A stretch of DNA of 64,000 nucleotides, from contig OY855913.1 in assembly GCA_963693305.1 (NCBI GenBank), positions 22,108,614 through 22,172,613 on the forward strand, written 5' to 3'. The translations under genes and the position numbers were made by a program. The notes under the pieces are model-generated. The model saw only the letters and a list, made by a program, of their open reading frames with translations, did not search any database and had not been told where the DNA came from. The stretch comes from Meandrina meandrites (Eukaryota; Cnidaria; Anthozoa; Scleractinia; Meandrinidae). The stretch's first letter is position 1, and the number at the start of each line of letters is the position of its first letter. Of this stretch, positions 30,101 to 42,087 are shown in pieces.

Positions 30101-33038
30101 CTGATAGAAGACGAGGGCGAGTGGTCGAATTGTTTTTGTACAAACTTTAAAGGAGAGCGGAAGACTAGAATTCATATTTTATATAACCACTGGAAATCAT
30201 AGAAATAGCTTAGATTTGTAGAAAACAACAAGTAAAAGCGAATTTTTCCTACCAAAATTGACGAAAATGGTTAAAACTTGTAGCCTTTTTTCGCAATTGA
30301 ACGTCCGCCATTTTTGAACGTATTTTCTTCCGGTTACTTCCAAAAAAGGAATGTCAGCTCACGTGTTTTTACGTCACTGCGCACTTGCAAATTTCTTCAG
30401 TTCAATGTTTTGTGCACTTCTGTGCATTTCGCGTTTGCCTAACCAAATCTTTCGTTTTGACAACTGTAGCAAACTTACATAACGGCTAAGTTTAAGTTTT
30501 ATTCATTTGAACCGATGGGAAAAAGCTTAGGATTCGAAGAAGACGTTGTTGAACGTGGAGATCAGCGAGACGAGGATCGGAGGCGAAAATATGTCGTGGG
30601 CGAGTATGATATTTGTGTTAATTTGGAAGGCGAACAAGAGAGACAATGTTTATGCTGCCAGGAGATCAAGGATTCCACGAATTAAATTTCAGGTGAATAG
30701 TAATTTTGTATTCAGAAGATGATATTTGTATTTGAAAGCTAATAAACAGCCCTACTTTCGGTGAGAAGAAACTGTTGTTTGATCCCGGTGTTTGATGTGT
30801 TTTGTTGTCACGAGTTTTTGCCACAAGCATTTGAGAAAGCGTTCGTGGCTCAATTGGCTGCGAAATAACCTGCTTACCGGTATATTAATTTCGCTAAGAT
30901 GTACTGGGAGCTGTAAGCACCCTAGCAATCAAATGATCGGCTTAGAAAGGTTTATGACGGGAACTATCTTTAATTTCACGGCTGTCAGACTAATAATATT
31001 TTTTAGATTCCTGAACTCGGTAAATCCTCCAACATAATACTTATTCACAAGGAATAGCTGATCGGTTTGTACCATGTTCTATTCAAGCTAATTATTTCAT
31101 GCAAACGTTTCATGCTACAACTGGAAACTGAGAAACTTTAATAGAATATTATAACCCACTGGAGACAGTGTCATAAACAAATATGTCGATTTCACTTTTC
31201 AATTTACCGTCGCTTTCGCTTCTCTGACATTCGCTTTCAAGCTAAGCCTTCTGCATACACTACTTTAACGTGGAAATATGGTCGTTACAGTAACTTTCTT
31301 TAACTCTTGTGTATGTTTTTTCGGATCCAAAGTTCGAGGCAGCGATCACTTTTAAGCAATTCTCTTCAAGGTTATCTGAACAATCATGACATTGACTTGT
31401 TTAGGCGAATTCGCACTTTTAATTCGCGCCAGTAATTCATTGAGCAACGCTCATTTGCCAGAGCTAATCGATGAAAGCTTCTGCTTCTTTATATGTATCT
31501 GGGCGTTTTTTTAAAACATCATAGAAGTGCACAATGAACTGTAATTTTTGTCGTCCAAGCTTGAAAATTCTATTGCGCAGTGACGTCATGCTTTGCAGCC
31601 AAGCCTTCAATATGGCGGACAAAATGGCGGACGTTCAAATTGCCCTGACGAGCACCTTTTTGCTGTCATAATCGGGTTAAAACGTAAGTACAATTCCAGA
31701 TACCTTAATATTTGCTTAACACACATCACATACTTTCATTTAAACTAGTTTAAAAAATTCGCATTTTTGTCTTCCGTTCTCCTTTAAAGGATTCCAGTCC
31801 AAAACCTACTTCTTCATGGTTAAAATGGTTAAAAATAAATAAACTAAATATCTTAACTGACCACTCCCCGATGGGGCTTTTCAGGGCCAATGTGAACAAG
31901 CATTGAAAGAAATATTTTTAAATGAACATAACATGGTTAAAAACCCCAACTGGCAGGAGGCAGACCAGCTGGCTATTTACAAACGTAGCCGAGGAGTTGA
32001 ACTCGGGACTACTGAGAACAAATCCAGCTTGTATGTATTTTTTTAGCCAAAAATCACGAATAGTTTCCACGACTCGCGCGCGATCGTGTTCTATCAGAGA
32101 GAAAAAAAGGAGGGAACCAATCAGATTCGATTCCAATAAGTAAGTGCCTACTACTAAGGTAAGAAACGCGATCAAACTGCAATGAAATTTGTCTTCACCT
32201 GCTTGCGATGGCGTTTTTTTATTGCATATAACGCTTTCACTTAAAAATATATTAAAATTGAGTTTCAAGTGATAACGTCATAACACTGTTTAATTAAAAT
32301 TTTGACGACGTGTCATTTTTTCTTCAGATAATCATCAGTTCGTTGTCATTGATCATTAAAAGAAAATCAGAATTAGTTTACTTTTTCTCTGTTGGTCTTG
32401 ATTACTACTACAATTCAACAGACATGTGCCAAATAGTGTAAACAGGAAAACTAAAGTTGTGCTCAAGTAATATATCTGATTTCTGTATGCCTCATCGAAA
32501 TTAGTAAGAAGTAATTTTGGTTTCCATGATAGAGCAGTTTATTTATCTATAAAACGCTGTTAAGAAAAAATACAGAATGTTAAAACTTGAAACCAAGAGG
32601 ATTTATATGCCATAAAACATTTAATTTATGGCACGAACTCGTTCCAAAATTAAAAATCTGTCAGTTAAGCTCATTTAATAACATCTGTCAAGTCGTGACT
32701 TGAAATATATTGCTTACCTTTCTCATCCTCACTGTTCTTGACCTTGAGTTGTCTTCGCCCGCATTAAAACCTATAAGACCTTTGTCCTTCATTTGATACA
32801 AAGAACATGTCTTAGATTTTCTGTTAAAGGTGGCCTCATCACAATTTTCTTTTGTGTTGCAGCGTAAGGCGCACGTTAGCTCAGTATCAGCTTTGTACTC
32901 AGCAATTCTATTCAAGTCTCCATGCGACCGTTTTAGAGACGAATATGCGAAGTACGAAGAGCAGTGTTTATGCGGATGACAGTAACAAACGAGACTGAGT
33001 AAAATGATGCCAACGGGAATTGTCGCGATCATCATCAT
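27162..33038 (-). CDS. Array copy D: secreted PAN plus fibrinogen-like protein
   Basis: There are five exons: 32718-33038, 29539-29620, 28949-29000, 28205-28334 and 27162-27671. They join in phases 0, 1, 2 and 0 to give 364 residues. The start MMMIATIPVGIILLSLVCYC is a good signal peptide. Exon 1 belongs to the second subfamily, with KADTELTCALRCNTKENCDEATF as the PAN-like core. The linker is longer (27 residues in exon 2) and Asn-rich. Exon 4 carries GCGDGVWALVMRVNG. Exon 5 is nearly the same as exon 5 of copy C (KSRIGVESQPLSRCALPY), although exon 1 resembles E and F. This suggests that the ends of the gene have different histories, for example gene conversion or a breakpoint inside the gene. 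Intron 1 (3.1 kb) holds a TTAA transposon and introns 1 and 2 hold SINE-like pieces. Confidence 0.8.
29225..29370 (+). mobile_element. tRNA-derived SINE fragment in intron 2 of gene D
   Basis: The A-box region reads GGTTGGCGCAGTGGTGATAG, and GTGGGTTGAGTTTGTTGTTGG follows about 55 bases later. This matches the usual layout of a SINE that I recall as common in coral genomes. The B box is damaged. Confidence 0.5.
29695..29960 (+). mobile_element. tRNA-like SINE in intron 1 of gene D
   Basis: A tRNA-like A box (GCTCAGTGGTAGAGCGT) and B box (GGTTCGATTTC) are spaced as in a tRNA promoter, followed by a non-tRNA body. A short inverted repeat (CGAAACCATGCAACGG and its complement) precedes it. It is not a functional tRNA because the acceptor stem does not pair. 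Confidence 0.45.
30151..31783. mobile_element. 1.6 kb TTAA-flanked transposon in intron 1 of gene D
   Basis: The terminal inverted repeats are AGGAGAGCGGAAGAC on the left and, after reversal, AGGAGAACGGAAGAC on the right. TTAA flanks them at 30147-30150 and 31784-31787. No transposase is visible. It holds a small open frame (30515-30685) with a CLCC motif. Confidence 0.72.
30515..30685 (+). CDS. Small CLCC-motif open frame within the TTAA element
   Basis: This ATG-to-stop frame of 56 residues begins MGKSLGFEEDVVERGDQ and ends in the Cys motif ERQCLCCQEIKDSTN. The motif recalls the Cys-rich domain of P2X7-C-terminus-like proteins that are often linked to transposons in cnidarian genomes. That link is from memory and weak. 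It could be a first exon, but I could not find a clean continuation: the following sequence has stops in all frames. It may be dead. Confidence 0.3.
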   Translation: MGKSLGFEEDVVERGDQRDEDRRRKYVVGEYDICVNLEGEQERQCLCCQEIKDSTN

Positions 33039-33625
33039 GATGCTTTTTTTTTTCTTACGAAATGAACTGTTTATTCACTTGGGTATGATTTTTAGGATGT
33101 GTGTTTGCCCTGTGAATGCAATTGCAAATATTTGCTTTTACATATGTTAAGGTTATGGGCGAATGTGTACGAACCAATAGGGAGAGAACACTGAATTTGC
33201 TGAGTCGCCTCGTTTTCACGCTTAGTAATACGTCTGATTGGCGGCAGCCGTTAACCTCTTTGGAGTTATTGGCATGACGTAACACCCAACAAGATGATTT
33301 AGGTTGCTTCTTGTTTTGTTCTTATATTTGTGCCTTAGGTTAATAGTCGTGCATTGTGACGGTAGAAACAGCTTTTAATATGTTGTCGTTTACTTTTTCC
33401 AGTAATATTACCTTGTTTCGTCGTGAATCTTCAAATCTCCTTTCAGTTCTTCTATTGTTTTTTTACCCTCCCCCCCCCTCTGTATTTATCGGCCAGGAAG
33501 AATGTAATGTACGATGTTTGGTTTTGTTTTCAACAAGCTCAAGACAGACAAGAGTCTAAACAAGAAAGTGACCACTGATAAAATCATTTAAACACATCTA
33601 TTAAGTACTAGTTTATTGCCGTCTT

Positions 33626-35424
33626 CGCATAATTAACAATTATTCCATGAGCCCGCGTTGGATACGAGTTGGCTATAACCACTCGTATCCAACAAGGGCG
33701 AATGGAATAATTGTTTTATTAAATTCTTCTTTAGTATAAATCAACTGGACATTTCATTTTGATGTAAACGAAGTGATAGTATGAGGAGGCGGGAAAATTT
33801 GTGGCGCGGTGTTCACTTTTTGAGTTGAATGAAACACGCGAGGAAAGCGAGCGAGAGAGTTTTCTTCTGAAGATTTTCCTCGGAAAATCTCCTCGTAAAT
33901 CGTCTTTTCATTCTGGAAAATTGTTACAACAATTTAGGTTTACGGGAAGATCCGAAGCAATAGCTTTTCTGGAAATTATACGCCTTGTGCAAGACGAGCG
34001 AAGCAAGTGTTTACATATTGTGCTTGTTTACGGCTCCACGGCTGTCATCAAGACTACTACATTATGCTGAAACGAAATTGCACTCAGATTCGATGAAGTT
34101 TATTGAAGTATAAAAAGGACAAGATCAAGATTGAAAGGTAACAAACTTAACTGAAGTGCTGAGCCACATTTACGTCTAACACTGAATGAAATTGTGTCAG
34201 TTTTCTGGTCTTCCCGTAAATTATTTTCTGCTTTTCTTCTTCGTTTAGTCGCTCTTGTTGTACATTTACAAGTATTTTTAATTAAACATTTCGCATCAAT
34301 CCTTTCAGTTTTACGTAGTTGAGTCAACTATGGCATTTTGTGGTATTTGTGTGGTTTTAGGGAAGGCACTGTCGATTATTTCTTGTATAAGCTTATAAAC
34401 CTCGCCAAATTTGCCATTTTTCTGATGGAACTTTCGCTTCCCGCAGGAAAATTTTTAAACTGAGCGGCACCTGCCGCACTCGTTTCCCATATAAGGTCAA
34501 ACGCAGGTATAATTAACAATTATTCCATGAGCCCGCGTTGGATACGAGGTGGTAAATAGCCAACGAGGCGCGAAGCGCCGAGTTGGCTATAACCACTCGT
34601 ATCCAACAAGGGCGAATGGAATAATTGTTTTATTAAATTCTTCTTTAGTATAAATCAACTGGACATTTCATTTTGATGTAAACGAAGTGATAGTATGAGG
34701 AGGCGGGAAAATTTGTGGCGCGGTGTTCACTTTTTGAGTTGAATGAAACACGCGAGGAAAGCGAGCGAGAGAGTTTTCTTTTGAAGATTTTCCTCGGAAA
34801 ATCTCCTCGTAAATCGTCTTTTTATCCTGGAAAATTGTGACAACAATTAAGGTTTACGGGAAGATCCGAAGCAATAGCTTTTCTGGAAATTATACGCCTT
34901 GTGCAAGACGAGCGAAGCAAGTGTTTACATATTGTACTTGTTTACGGCTCCACGGCTGTCATCAAGACTACTACATTATGCTGAAACGAAATTGCACTCA
35001 GATTCGATGAAGTTTATTGAAGTATAAAAGGACAAGATCAAGATTGAAAGGTAACAAACTTAACTGAAGTGCTGAGCCACATTTACGTCTAACACTGAAT
35101 GAAATTGTGTCAGTTTTCTGGTCTTCCCGTAAATTATTTGCTGCTTTTCTTCTTTCGTCCAGTCGCTCTTGCTGTACATTTACAAGTATTTTTAATTAAA
35201 CATTTCGCATCAATCCTTTCAGTTTTACGTAGTTGAGTCAACTATGGCATTTTGTGGTATTTGTGTGGTTTAAGGGAAGGCACTGTCGATTATTTCTTGT
35301 ATAAGCTTATAAACCTCCCCAAATTTGCATTTTTCTGATGGAACTTTCGCTTCCCGCAGGAAAATTTTTAAACTGAGCGGCACTTGCCGCACTCGTTTCC
35401 CATATAAGGTCAAACGCAGGTATA
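33626..35424. repeat. Tandem duplication of an approximately 0.9 kb palindrome-headed repeat
   Basis: Copy 1 runs from about 33626 to 34505 and copy 2 from about 34506 to 35424, with very high identity. Each starts with an inverted repeat: AACAATTATTCCATGAGCCC, then TTGGATACGAG, and its complement ending GGAATAATTGTTTT. Copy 1 lacks about 34 bases in the hairpin loop (GCGAAGCGCCGAG region). Each ends with CCCATATAAGGTCAAACGCA. It is probably a foldback-type element that was duplicated as a unit. Confidence 0.8.
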
Positions 35425-35542
35425 ATGGCTGATAACCGAGATCTAGTGAACCAATCAGAAAGCTAGAATTGCATTATCCGAGGTTGAGAATTTAATAATG
35501 GCTGATAACCGAGATCTAGTGAACCAATCAGAAAGCTAGAAT

Positions 35543-35572
<30 letters not shown>
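35425..35572 (+). repeat. Two perfect tandem copies of a 74-bp unit
   Basis: The unit begins ATGGCTGATAACCGAGATCT and ends CGAGGTTGAGAATTTAATA. It directly follows the second copy of the 0.9 kb repeat and may be the repeated end of that element. Confidence 0.8.
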
Positions 35573-35573
<1 letters not shown>

Positions 35574-36326
35574 ACGTATATTCCTTTCCACGCATTGAAA
35601 TAACGTTAATAGCATTTCAACAAGGCTTCGCGCAAATTTCTGACAAAGCCCTATTAGGCAACCAACCGCGCACTTGCCACTTCTCGAATGTGGCCGTGTA
35701 ATATGGGGTTCTACCGTACACTAAAGGACACTAAGAATAAGGGCAGACACGTTGCAAATTAAAAAGGAAATTCCAGCAAACTACTTGCTACTTGGTCCGG
35801 ACCTTCTTCCCTTGGTGGGAGCTGATTATCCTGGTGAAGGTAGATCAAGAACAAAAGTTGAAAAATCTTTTGCTGCATCTTTGGAAAGAGGGACTCCCTT
35901 TGGGGGACTCTTAATGAAAACCAAGTTGGGCGTCACTCAAGCTGTTTTTTACTCGTTAAAGATATAATTTTCCTAGTCTCATCGGTATAGACCACCAACA
36001 CAGTGTGACGGTGCTTTTAATTTCTTCACGTGCAACCCTTGAGGAGACCTTGACGGCTAAAAATGTTGGCGTTCTCTCCTAAACATCACAAATGAAAACA
36101 AAATCCTTAACTTACTCCACTAAGCGAGACCAGCTGCTCCGTTCCTATCACAAGGAAAGTCTTCCTGTGTGGCAGTGCATACGATTTTGTTATTAAGATT
36201 TTGTGCTTATTGAAAATGAACAAAAACAAACGGCTAAAAATAAGTTTCTTAAGAGATTACCGTGAACTATTTTTTTTACTTTTTACACTACTTCATCTAT
36301 AAATAATAATCCTTCACTTTCAACAG

Positions 36327-39300
36327 TTATTGAATGAAGATTCTACAGAAAGCTGGACAAACTTTTACTCGTCGATTGGAATGCCTAAGTATTATTTCTC
36401 CGCAACTCATTTCAGGATATTCCTGAAAAGCAATTCCAGCACCACGCACCAAATATGGTAAAGCACACTTCCTTTGCTGGGATTCCACTCCAACGCGTGA
36501 CTTGATCATTGCCGGTTGTGGTCCAAGCATGTTGAAGCCCTGGAGTAAACAATTTTTGTCAATTCTGGGTGGAACCTTCATGACGGACAGATCTGCCGTC
36601 CAAGTCTTCTTAGCTCCATCGTGAAGTGCAGAATAAAGCGACTGTGCTGGATGGTTCACCAATATAGAGGATGTGATTGTTGGAAAGAGCATTGTTACGC
36701 ATATCTTGGTAAAATTACTGAGCCAGTATCCAGGAAGTTTGTTTTCTTGCCATTGGCCAACCGTTTGGTAGGAAACTTTGGTGGTCCATTGATGAGAGTT
36801 ATAAGAGAACGTGTTCTAAGAGGTGAGAAATTTTAACCATTACACCAGTGAATACTTCATGTCATTGTACTTAATTGAGGGATGGTCAATGTTTCAGTTT
36901 AAATTACTTTGTGTCTGTTTTTAATAGCGACTTAACGGGGCTTAACAATGACGATATTTTACAAAATTTGATTTCCCAGAAACCGCGAAAATTAACCCTC
37001 GCGAAACACAGATGAAAATTTGTGAAGATATTTAAAGCAATAGCAAAGTTTAACTTATAGAAACCCAAATAAAAACTTACAAAATTCGACTCATCAATTT
37101 TGACAAAAATGTAATAATATCTGATAAACCAAAAGTACCTTTGAACCGTTTATCGTCATCACTAGTGTCCAGGCTCCATCTCCACATCCAGAGATGCCGT
37201 TCATCCTGCACCTTGTCTTCCACGTCACGTTTCCGATTGTTATATTGTAAAATCCAGTTGGGCTAGAGCTGCGATGAAAGAAAATGACTTATCTTAATGA
37301 CTTTTGTTTTCGTGAAATTCTTTGTTTTATGATATTCGACCCAAAAAAAAATACCACTCCCTTGTCCATACCGACGACGTGTGTTTATTGGAAATATTTT
37401 GCTTTTGAGATATATTTGGGGTGAGTCTTATACTCCCAGGGAGGAGGCTATCATATTTTTGTGCTGTTCAAAGAATTAGTAAAAAACTTAAGAGCACGTT
37501 CAGGGTTAAAGGAAACCTCAACCGTTAAAACAAATTGCCGTAAAAAATATTGGAAATATTGTCTTAACTGAACAGAAAATATTGTAAAACAGAAATATAT
37601 AAGTGCACGGAAAATTGAATACGAACATCAACCATTTTGTGAATGAAATGTCCCGCGGGCTGCCATTTTGCAGCTATGACCTCACATGGTTGCCACTGTT
37701 TTCAGAAAGCAGTAGCTTTATTGTTCTGCAACAAAACGGCAAACATGTGATGTCATCACATCCAAAATGACATAGTGCTAACTTGTTTACAAATTTTTTT
37801 TCCCATCAATTTAATAGCAACGTCTTCTAACAGTTGAAAAAAGGACGCCTCTGAAAGGGTTATCTTCTCAAGATGCACCATACGTGACAAAACTTAAGTG
37901 TGGATGCAAACATACCTATTCTTTTCTAGAATGGCACTGCAAGAACTTCCTACAGTTTTGTGTTTTCCTTTGACCAACAATAAAAAACAAAATCAGTAAA
38001 TAGTGAAACAGTTAAGAATCCATTTTTTCCACTTTTTTCGCACACAATTTCTTCAAGCAAATATCGTCATTTTCGTCTCATTGTCATTTTCGTCATATCA
38101 TGCCGTCGTCGTCGTCGTCACCATCATCATCATCGCTATCGCTTCGTACCTTTAACAGCATGCATACTATCTTTGCTTTTATCACTAGCAGAGGTACAGT
38201 CTATGTTGCTCTTGTCGTTTGATGGTATCGCCACCTGTGTAAGAAACGACGTTATCTAGCTTGTTTCTTTATTGTGGTTAGCATCAGTTTACAGTTGAAC
38301 CAACTCTTTTTAACGACCGAGATTTTTCTTCCCAAACGTGAAGTGATCCATACACTTAAACTCTTAAAAAAGGTCTTCAACGGTCAGTTACACTGTAATT
38401 CTTCCCCAAGGTTGCCGTTTCAAATAGCTATAGCCTCCCTGTTTAGTCCATTGTAGGAATCCCCCCCCCCCCCCCCCCCCCATAGGAGCGGTTGTAGAGT
38501 GGTTCTATAGTATGTTACAGTAAGTTGTAAATAATGTCTCGGTGTTAATCAGTTTAAAGAGTTTAAAGCGAAGTCGCATTTGAACATCAAAAATCCCCCT
38601 CTTTGCTTTTCGTTCGACTTTGAACCTAAAATGTCATCAAAAAAGGTTGGCTGGTATTCTCCTGCTTTTAAGCTTTTTGTTTATTTGAAAATTATACATA
38701 GGGACTCAGAGGCCAGCAGCTCCTCTAAATAAAGTGATGGTCTTAAAACAGAAACAAACTAAAGATCAATTCAATTCGTTTCTACTTACTCGTGAATGTG
38801 CTGTGTTAAACACGTGCCTCATATTTTTTTTATATATTTTGCTAATGCTGATGTCAATATTGATTTCAAAAGCGCCAAGTAGCCAGCGTGGCCTAATGGT
38901 TAGGGCGCTGGACTTGTAATCCGGAGGTCCCGGGTTCAAATCCTCCTCCCTGCCATTAGATGGATTTGTGTTCGGTGGCCCCGAATTCAAATTCTCCACG
39001 CTTTGTAAATAGCCAGCTGGTCAGCCTCCTACCAGTTGGGATTTTTAATAAATTTCTGTTCTATTTGTAATATCTGTTTGCTTATTTACAGTGTCCGCAA
39101 TTAGTACAACAGTGCTAAATACTCTGACACTTACATAAAGTAATTTATTTTTTTAAAATTTAAAGTTAACGTTTTCCGGTAACAGTGCCTAGTTCGTGCC
39201 CTTAACTGCCCGAAAGAATCGCGTGGAACGGTTCTTGTACCACCTTTCTCAACATATAAAATGATGATTGATAATAAAGAACATTTATACAGCTATTTCG

Positions 39301-40107
39301 AGAAAGGTTGTCGGAAAAAAGTGTACGCCACAAGACCGAAAGGTGGTCTGGGTATTCACTGGAATTTTGCATATTGGCCTAAAGGAAATTTACAAGTTTG
39401 TATTTTTGCACGTGGAAAATTTGTTTTTCCTCTCAGGGGCCTATCTCTGTAGCTTTACTTTTACTGTCGCATGTCTTTGAGTGAGGAAAATTCTTCCGAA
39501 GTTCAGAGGGGCTAAACGTACTTTGTTTCTCCATGTCTGAAAAGAAAGAAAACCTGAAATTCGCGCTTATTTTGTTGTTATATCTCATTAGTATTCAACA
39601 CGTGCAGTAGCTCAATGCGTCTACCCATACTATCTTTCGGGATTGGCTTGTGCAGTTTTGTGCTTTTTATCCGACAACGGTTCTCGAAATGGCTGTATAC
39701 AAATTTAACATTTTGAAATAGATGAATTGTAGAATGTGACCAAACTATGATAGAGGTACTTCCGCATACATTCTATTTCACTTTGTGTTCAATGGTGTGT
39801 TCTCAAAGCTTCAAAAACTGATTAATAAGTCATAAAGAAAATACAAAAGAAATTAATAAATAAAGACATTGCTAAACTTTTCGTCCAATTTTCTAGGCCA
39901 AAATAACCCCAAATCTAAATATTGGTGCAAGAATGAGTTAATCTACATCAGAAGATTTTGAAGCCGTTCAATAAATTTACAGTTCGTGTTTTATCAAGTC
40001 TATAACACTCGGCTGCGGCTCGTGTTTTAAACTTGATAAAACACTGCCGCTCATTTATGTAAGAGATAAATACCGAGAACGGAGGTATTAATCTATATAC
40101 ATCCCGA

Positions 40108-40152
<45 letters not shown>

Positions 40153-42087
40153 AGGTATTTATCTGACTTATTTTATGATATTATTCATGAGGGATCATTA
40201 TACAAAGCCCGTTTCCAAGAGGACAAAAGCCGTCTAATGAGTGGCACATCGGCTCCGAGCGTACACAATGTAGCCATTGTTTATTTTTATTTTTGCCACT
40301 GTGTGGTTTTCTCAGAATAGCCCGATCATGCATTTCCACGGATTCGCGATTCATTGTGATTGGCAACCTTATTTGAATAACACAAGCTTGTTTTGATGGT
40401 TTGTTTTGCTCTGTATGTTGTTCGCAAGGTGCGGTTTAGCGTGTTTTGTACAGCGTCCTAATGATAGTAGTAAACGTACGAAGAAATTGAAACCTCGAAA
40501 GAAACGGCTAGAAAAATTTATGGAGAGTTGAACCAAAGAAAGGAACATGGGCTGCTCAGCGGATCCGAATACAAGATAAGTTGTAAGGAAACCTTAATGA
40601 ATGTCATGTTTTCAAGAATGAGACGCGCGTTGGTGAACTCAAACTGTTGTTGAACTCAAGAGGAAGGAATTTTTAACTGAGGCAGTGTGCAGCGACAAAT
40701 TTGAGAACGGCATGACGGAAATTAGACCGAACTTAGCTAATCTTTTGTAATTCCATTTTAACATGAATTTTATATTTTCAAAACGAATTTACAAACTAAA
40801 GAAGGCTTTGTAATTTCAAAAGACTTAATTTTTTTAGGGAAAGTAAACCTAAGACATTTTTGGGTTGCCACTGCTATATAGCTTAAAGTATTTCGTATCA
40901 GGTTGCAGTAAAAATTTAATTGTTGGAATTGCAGTGTTTAATTTGTCCAGACAGTTTAATTTTGTCAGGAATAGATCAATCGGAACCTAGAATATTAGAA
41001 TACTAATGAGAGGTTTAATAAATTATGCAGATAAAGGCCCTCGCATTTATCTGTATAAATCCCTGAAAGGAGGGATTTATACAGATAAATCCCTCATTAA
41101 TATTCATAAATTCATTCATCAGCCCCGCTCTTCCCTGCTACATTATCAAGCCCTCCCCGGACTTTCAGTTAGTTAATATTCAACAGGGTTGTAAGTTAAA
41201 TAAAGGTTGTTGAATAACAAAAGAAAATGTGTCAATCATGAAATAATAAACATTACATAAAATACTATAATCAAACGTCAGCATTACTTACTAAAAGTAC
41301 TCGCTTATATTTCCTTTCTCTCCTCTGGGAGAAGAGGGCCATAAAATACAACATCAACATTATAACACTTTAATTAAATTTGTGAAGACATGTCGAATAA
41401 AACAAATACTAGAATTGCCTTGCCGATAAATGTCTTCCGGCGTTTATTTAATTCTGATATTGATTTTCTTGAAAAAAAATGTTCTCTTTTTAGTTTAAAT
41501 ATGCATTATATTTTCAGTTATGATTCCTACTCCGTTGACTACTTCTACAGCCCAACAGAAATGTAATCAGGAAACAATTTTTAAATTTTCATTGCTATAT
41601 GTTCAAGTGCCAAAAGGCAGAAGTATTTTAGTGTAAAAGGTGAGGATTTCGTGTTCGTGCAACTGAAATCACTTATTTTTATGCTGTACAACACTATCAA
41701 TAAATGTGTCGAAAACCTGAGACTAAAGCTTATTTTTATCTGTCAAATAACGACTACAAATATATTTCTTACCTTTCTCATGGTCACAACTCTTGATCTT
41801 GTGTTATCGTCGCCGACGTAAGGCTCAATGGAAACTTGGTCCTTCTTTTGATACAAAAAGCATTTCTTAGACTCCCTGTGAAAGGCTGCTTCATCACAGC
41901 TGCCTTTTGTATTGCATCGTAAAGCGCAAGTTAGCTCACTATCAGCTTTAAACTCAGCAATAGCGTTGGAGTCTTTACTTGATTGTTTTGAAAACGAAAA
42001 TGTGAAGTATGAAGAGCAGAGTTGACGCAGATGACAGCAGCCAGCGAGGCTAAGTAAAATGCCACAAATACGTATTGTCGCGGCCAT
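36327..42087 (-). CDS. Array copy E: secreted PAN plus fibrinogen-like protein
   Basis: There are five exons: 41773-42087, 38150-38234, 37916-37967, 37139-37268 and 36327-36815. They join in phases 0, 1, 2 and 0 to give 356 residues. The signal peptide starts MAATIRICGILLSLAGCCH; an upstream in-frame ATG at 42120 would bury it, so I prefer 42087. The PAN-like core is KADSELTCALRCNTKGSCDE. Exon 4 has GCGDGAWTLVMTINGSK, the closest in the array to the classical fibrinogen-related motif. Exon 5 is about 7 residues shorter than in C and D because of a loss after FTKICVTMLF. Intron 2 carries a GAT/GAC trinucleotide run at 38104-38132, right beside exon 2, which becomes important in copy F. Intron 1 (3.5 kb) holds a SINE and several hairpins. 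Confidence 0.8.
38879..39078 (+). mobile_element. tRNA-Thr-like SINE in intron 1 of gene E
   Basis: The head has an A box (TGGCCTAATGG, 38889-38899), a 5-bp anticodon stem with loop anticodon TGT, and a B box (GGTTCAAATCC, 38933-38943). The 7-bp acceptor stem does not pair and a 120-base non-tRNA tail follows, so this is a SINE rather than a tRNA gene. Confidence 0.65.
40064..40164. repeat. Long cruciform-forming inverted repeat
   Basis: Two arms of about 49 bases surround a 3-base centre. The inner arms read ATATACATCCCGAGGGCC and its complement, the outer arms AGATAAATACC and its complement. A shorter hairpin (GTTTTATCAAGT and its complement) lies just before, at about 39987-40045. It is non-coding, within intron 1 of gene E. 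Confidence 0.75.
41045..41090. repeat. Perfect 20-bp-arm hairpin
   Basis: ATTTATCTGTATAAATCCCT is followed by a 6-base loop and its exact complement. It lies in intron 1 of gene E, about 0.9 kb from the other cruciform, and shares the ATAAAT/AGGGAT theme. Confidence 0.8.

Larger units (their letters stand above)
33039..36326. other. Region between genes D and E
   Basis: No coding exon is supported. Most of it is a tandem duplication of a palindromic repeat (33626-35424) followed by a 74-bp tandem repeat (35425-35572). The open frames inside are duplicated along with the repeat and have no domain features. Confidence 0.6.

Noticed and set aside
38889..38960. A functional tRNA-Thr (TGT) gene
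   Set aside because: The A box, B box and anticodon stem are good, but the acceptor stem does not pair and a SINE-like tail follows. I call it a SINE.
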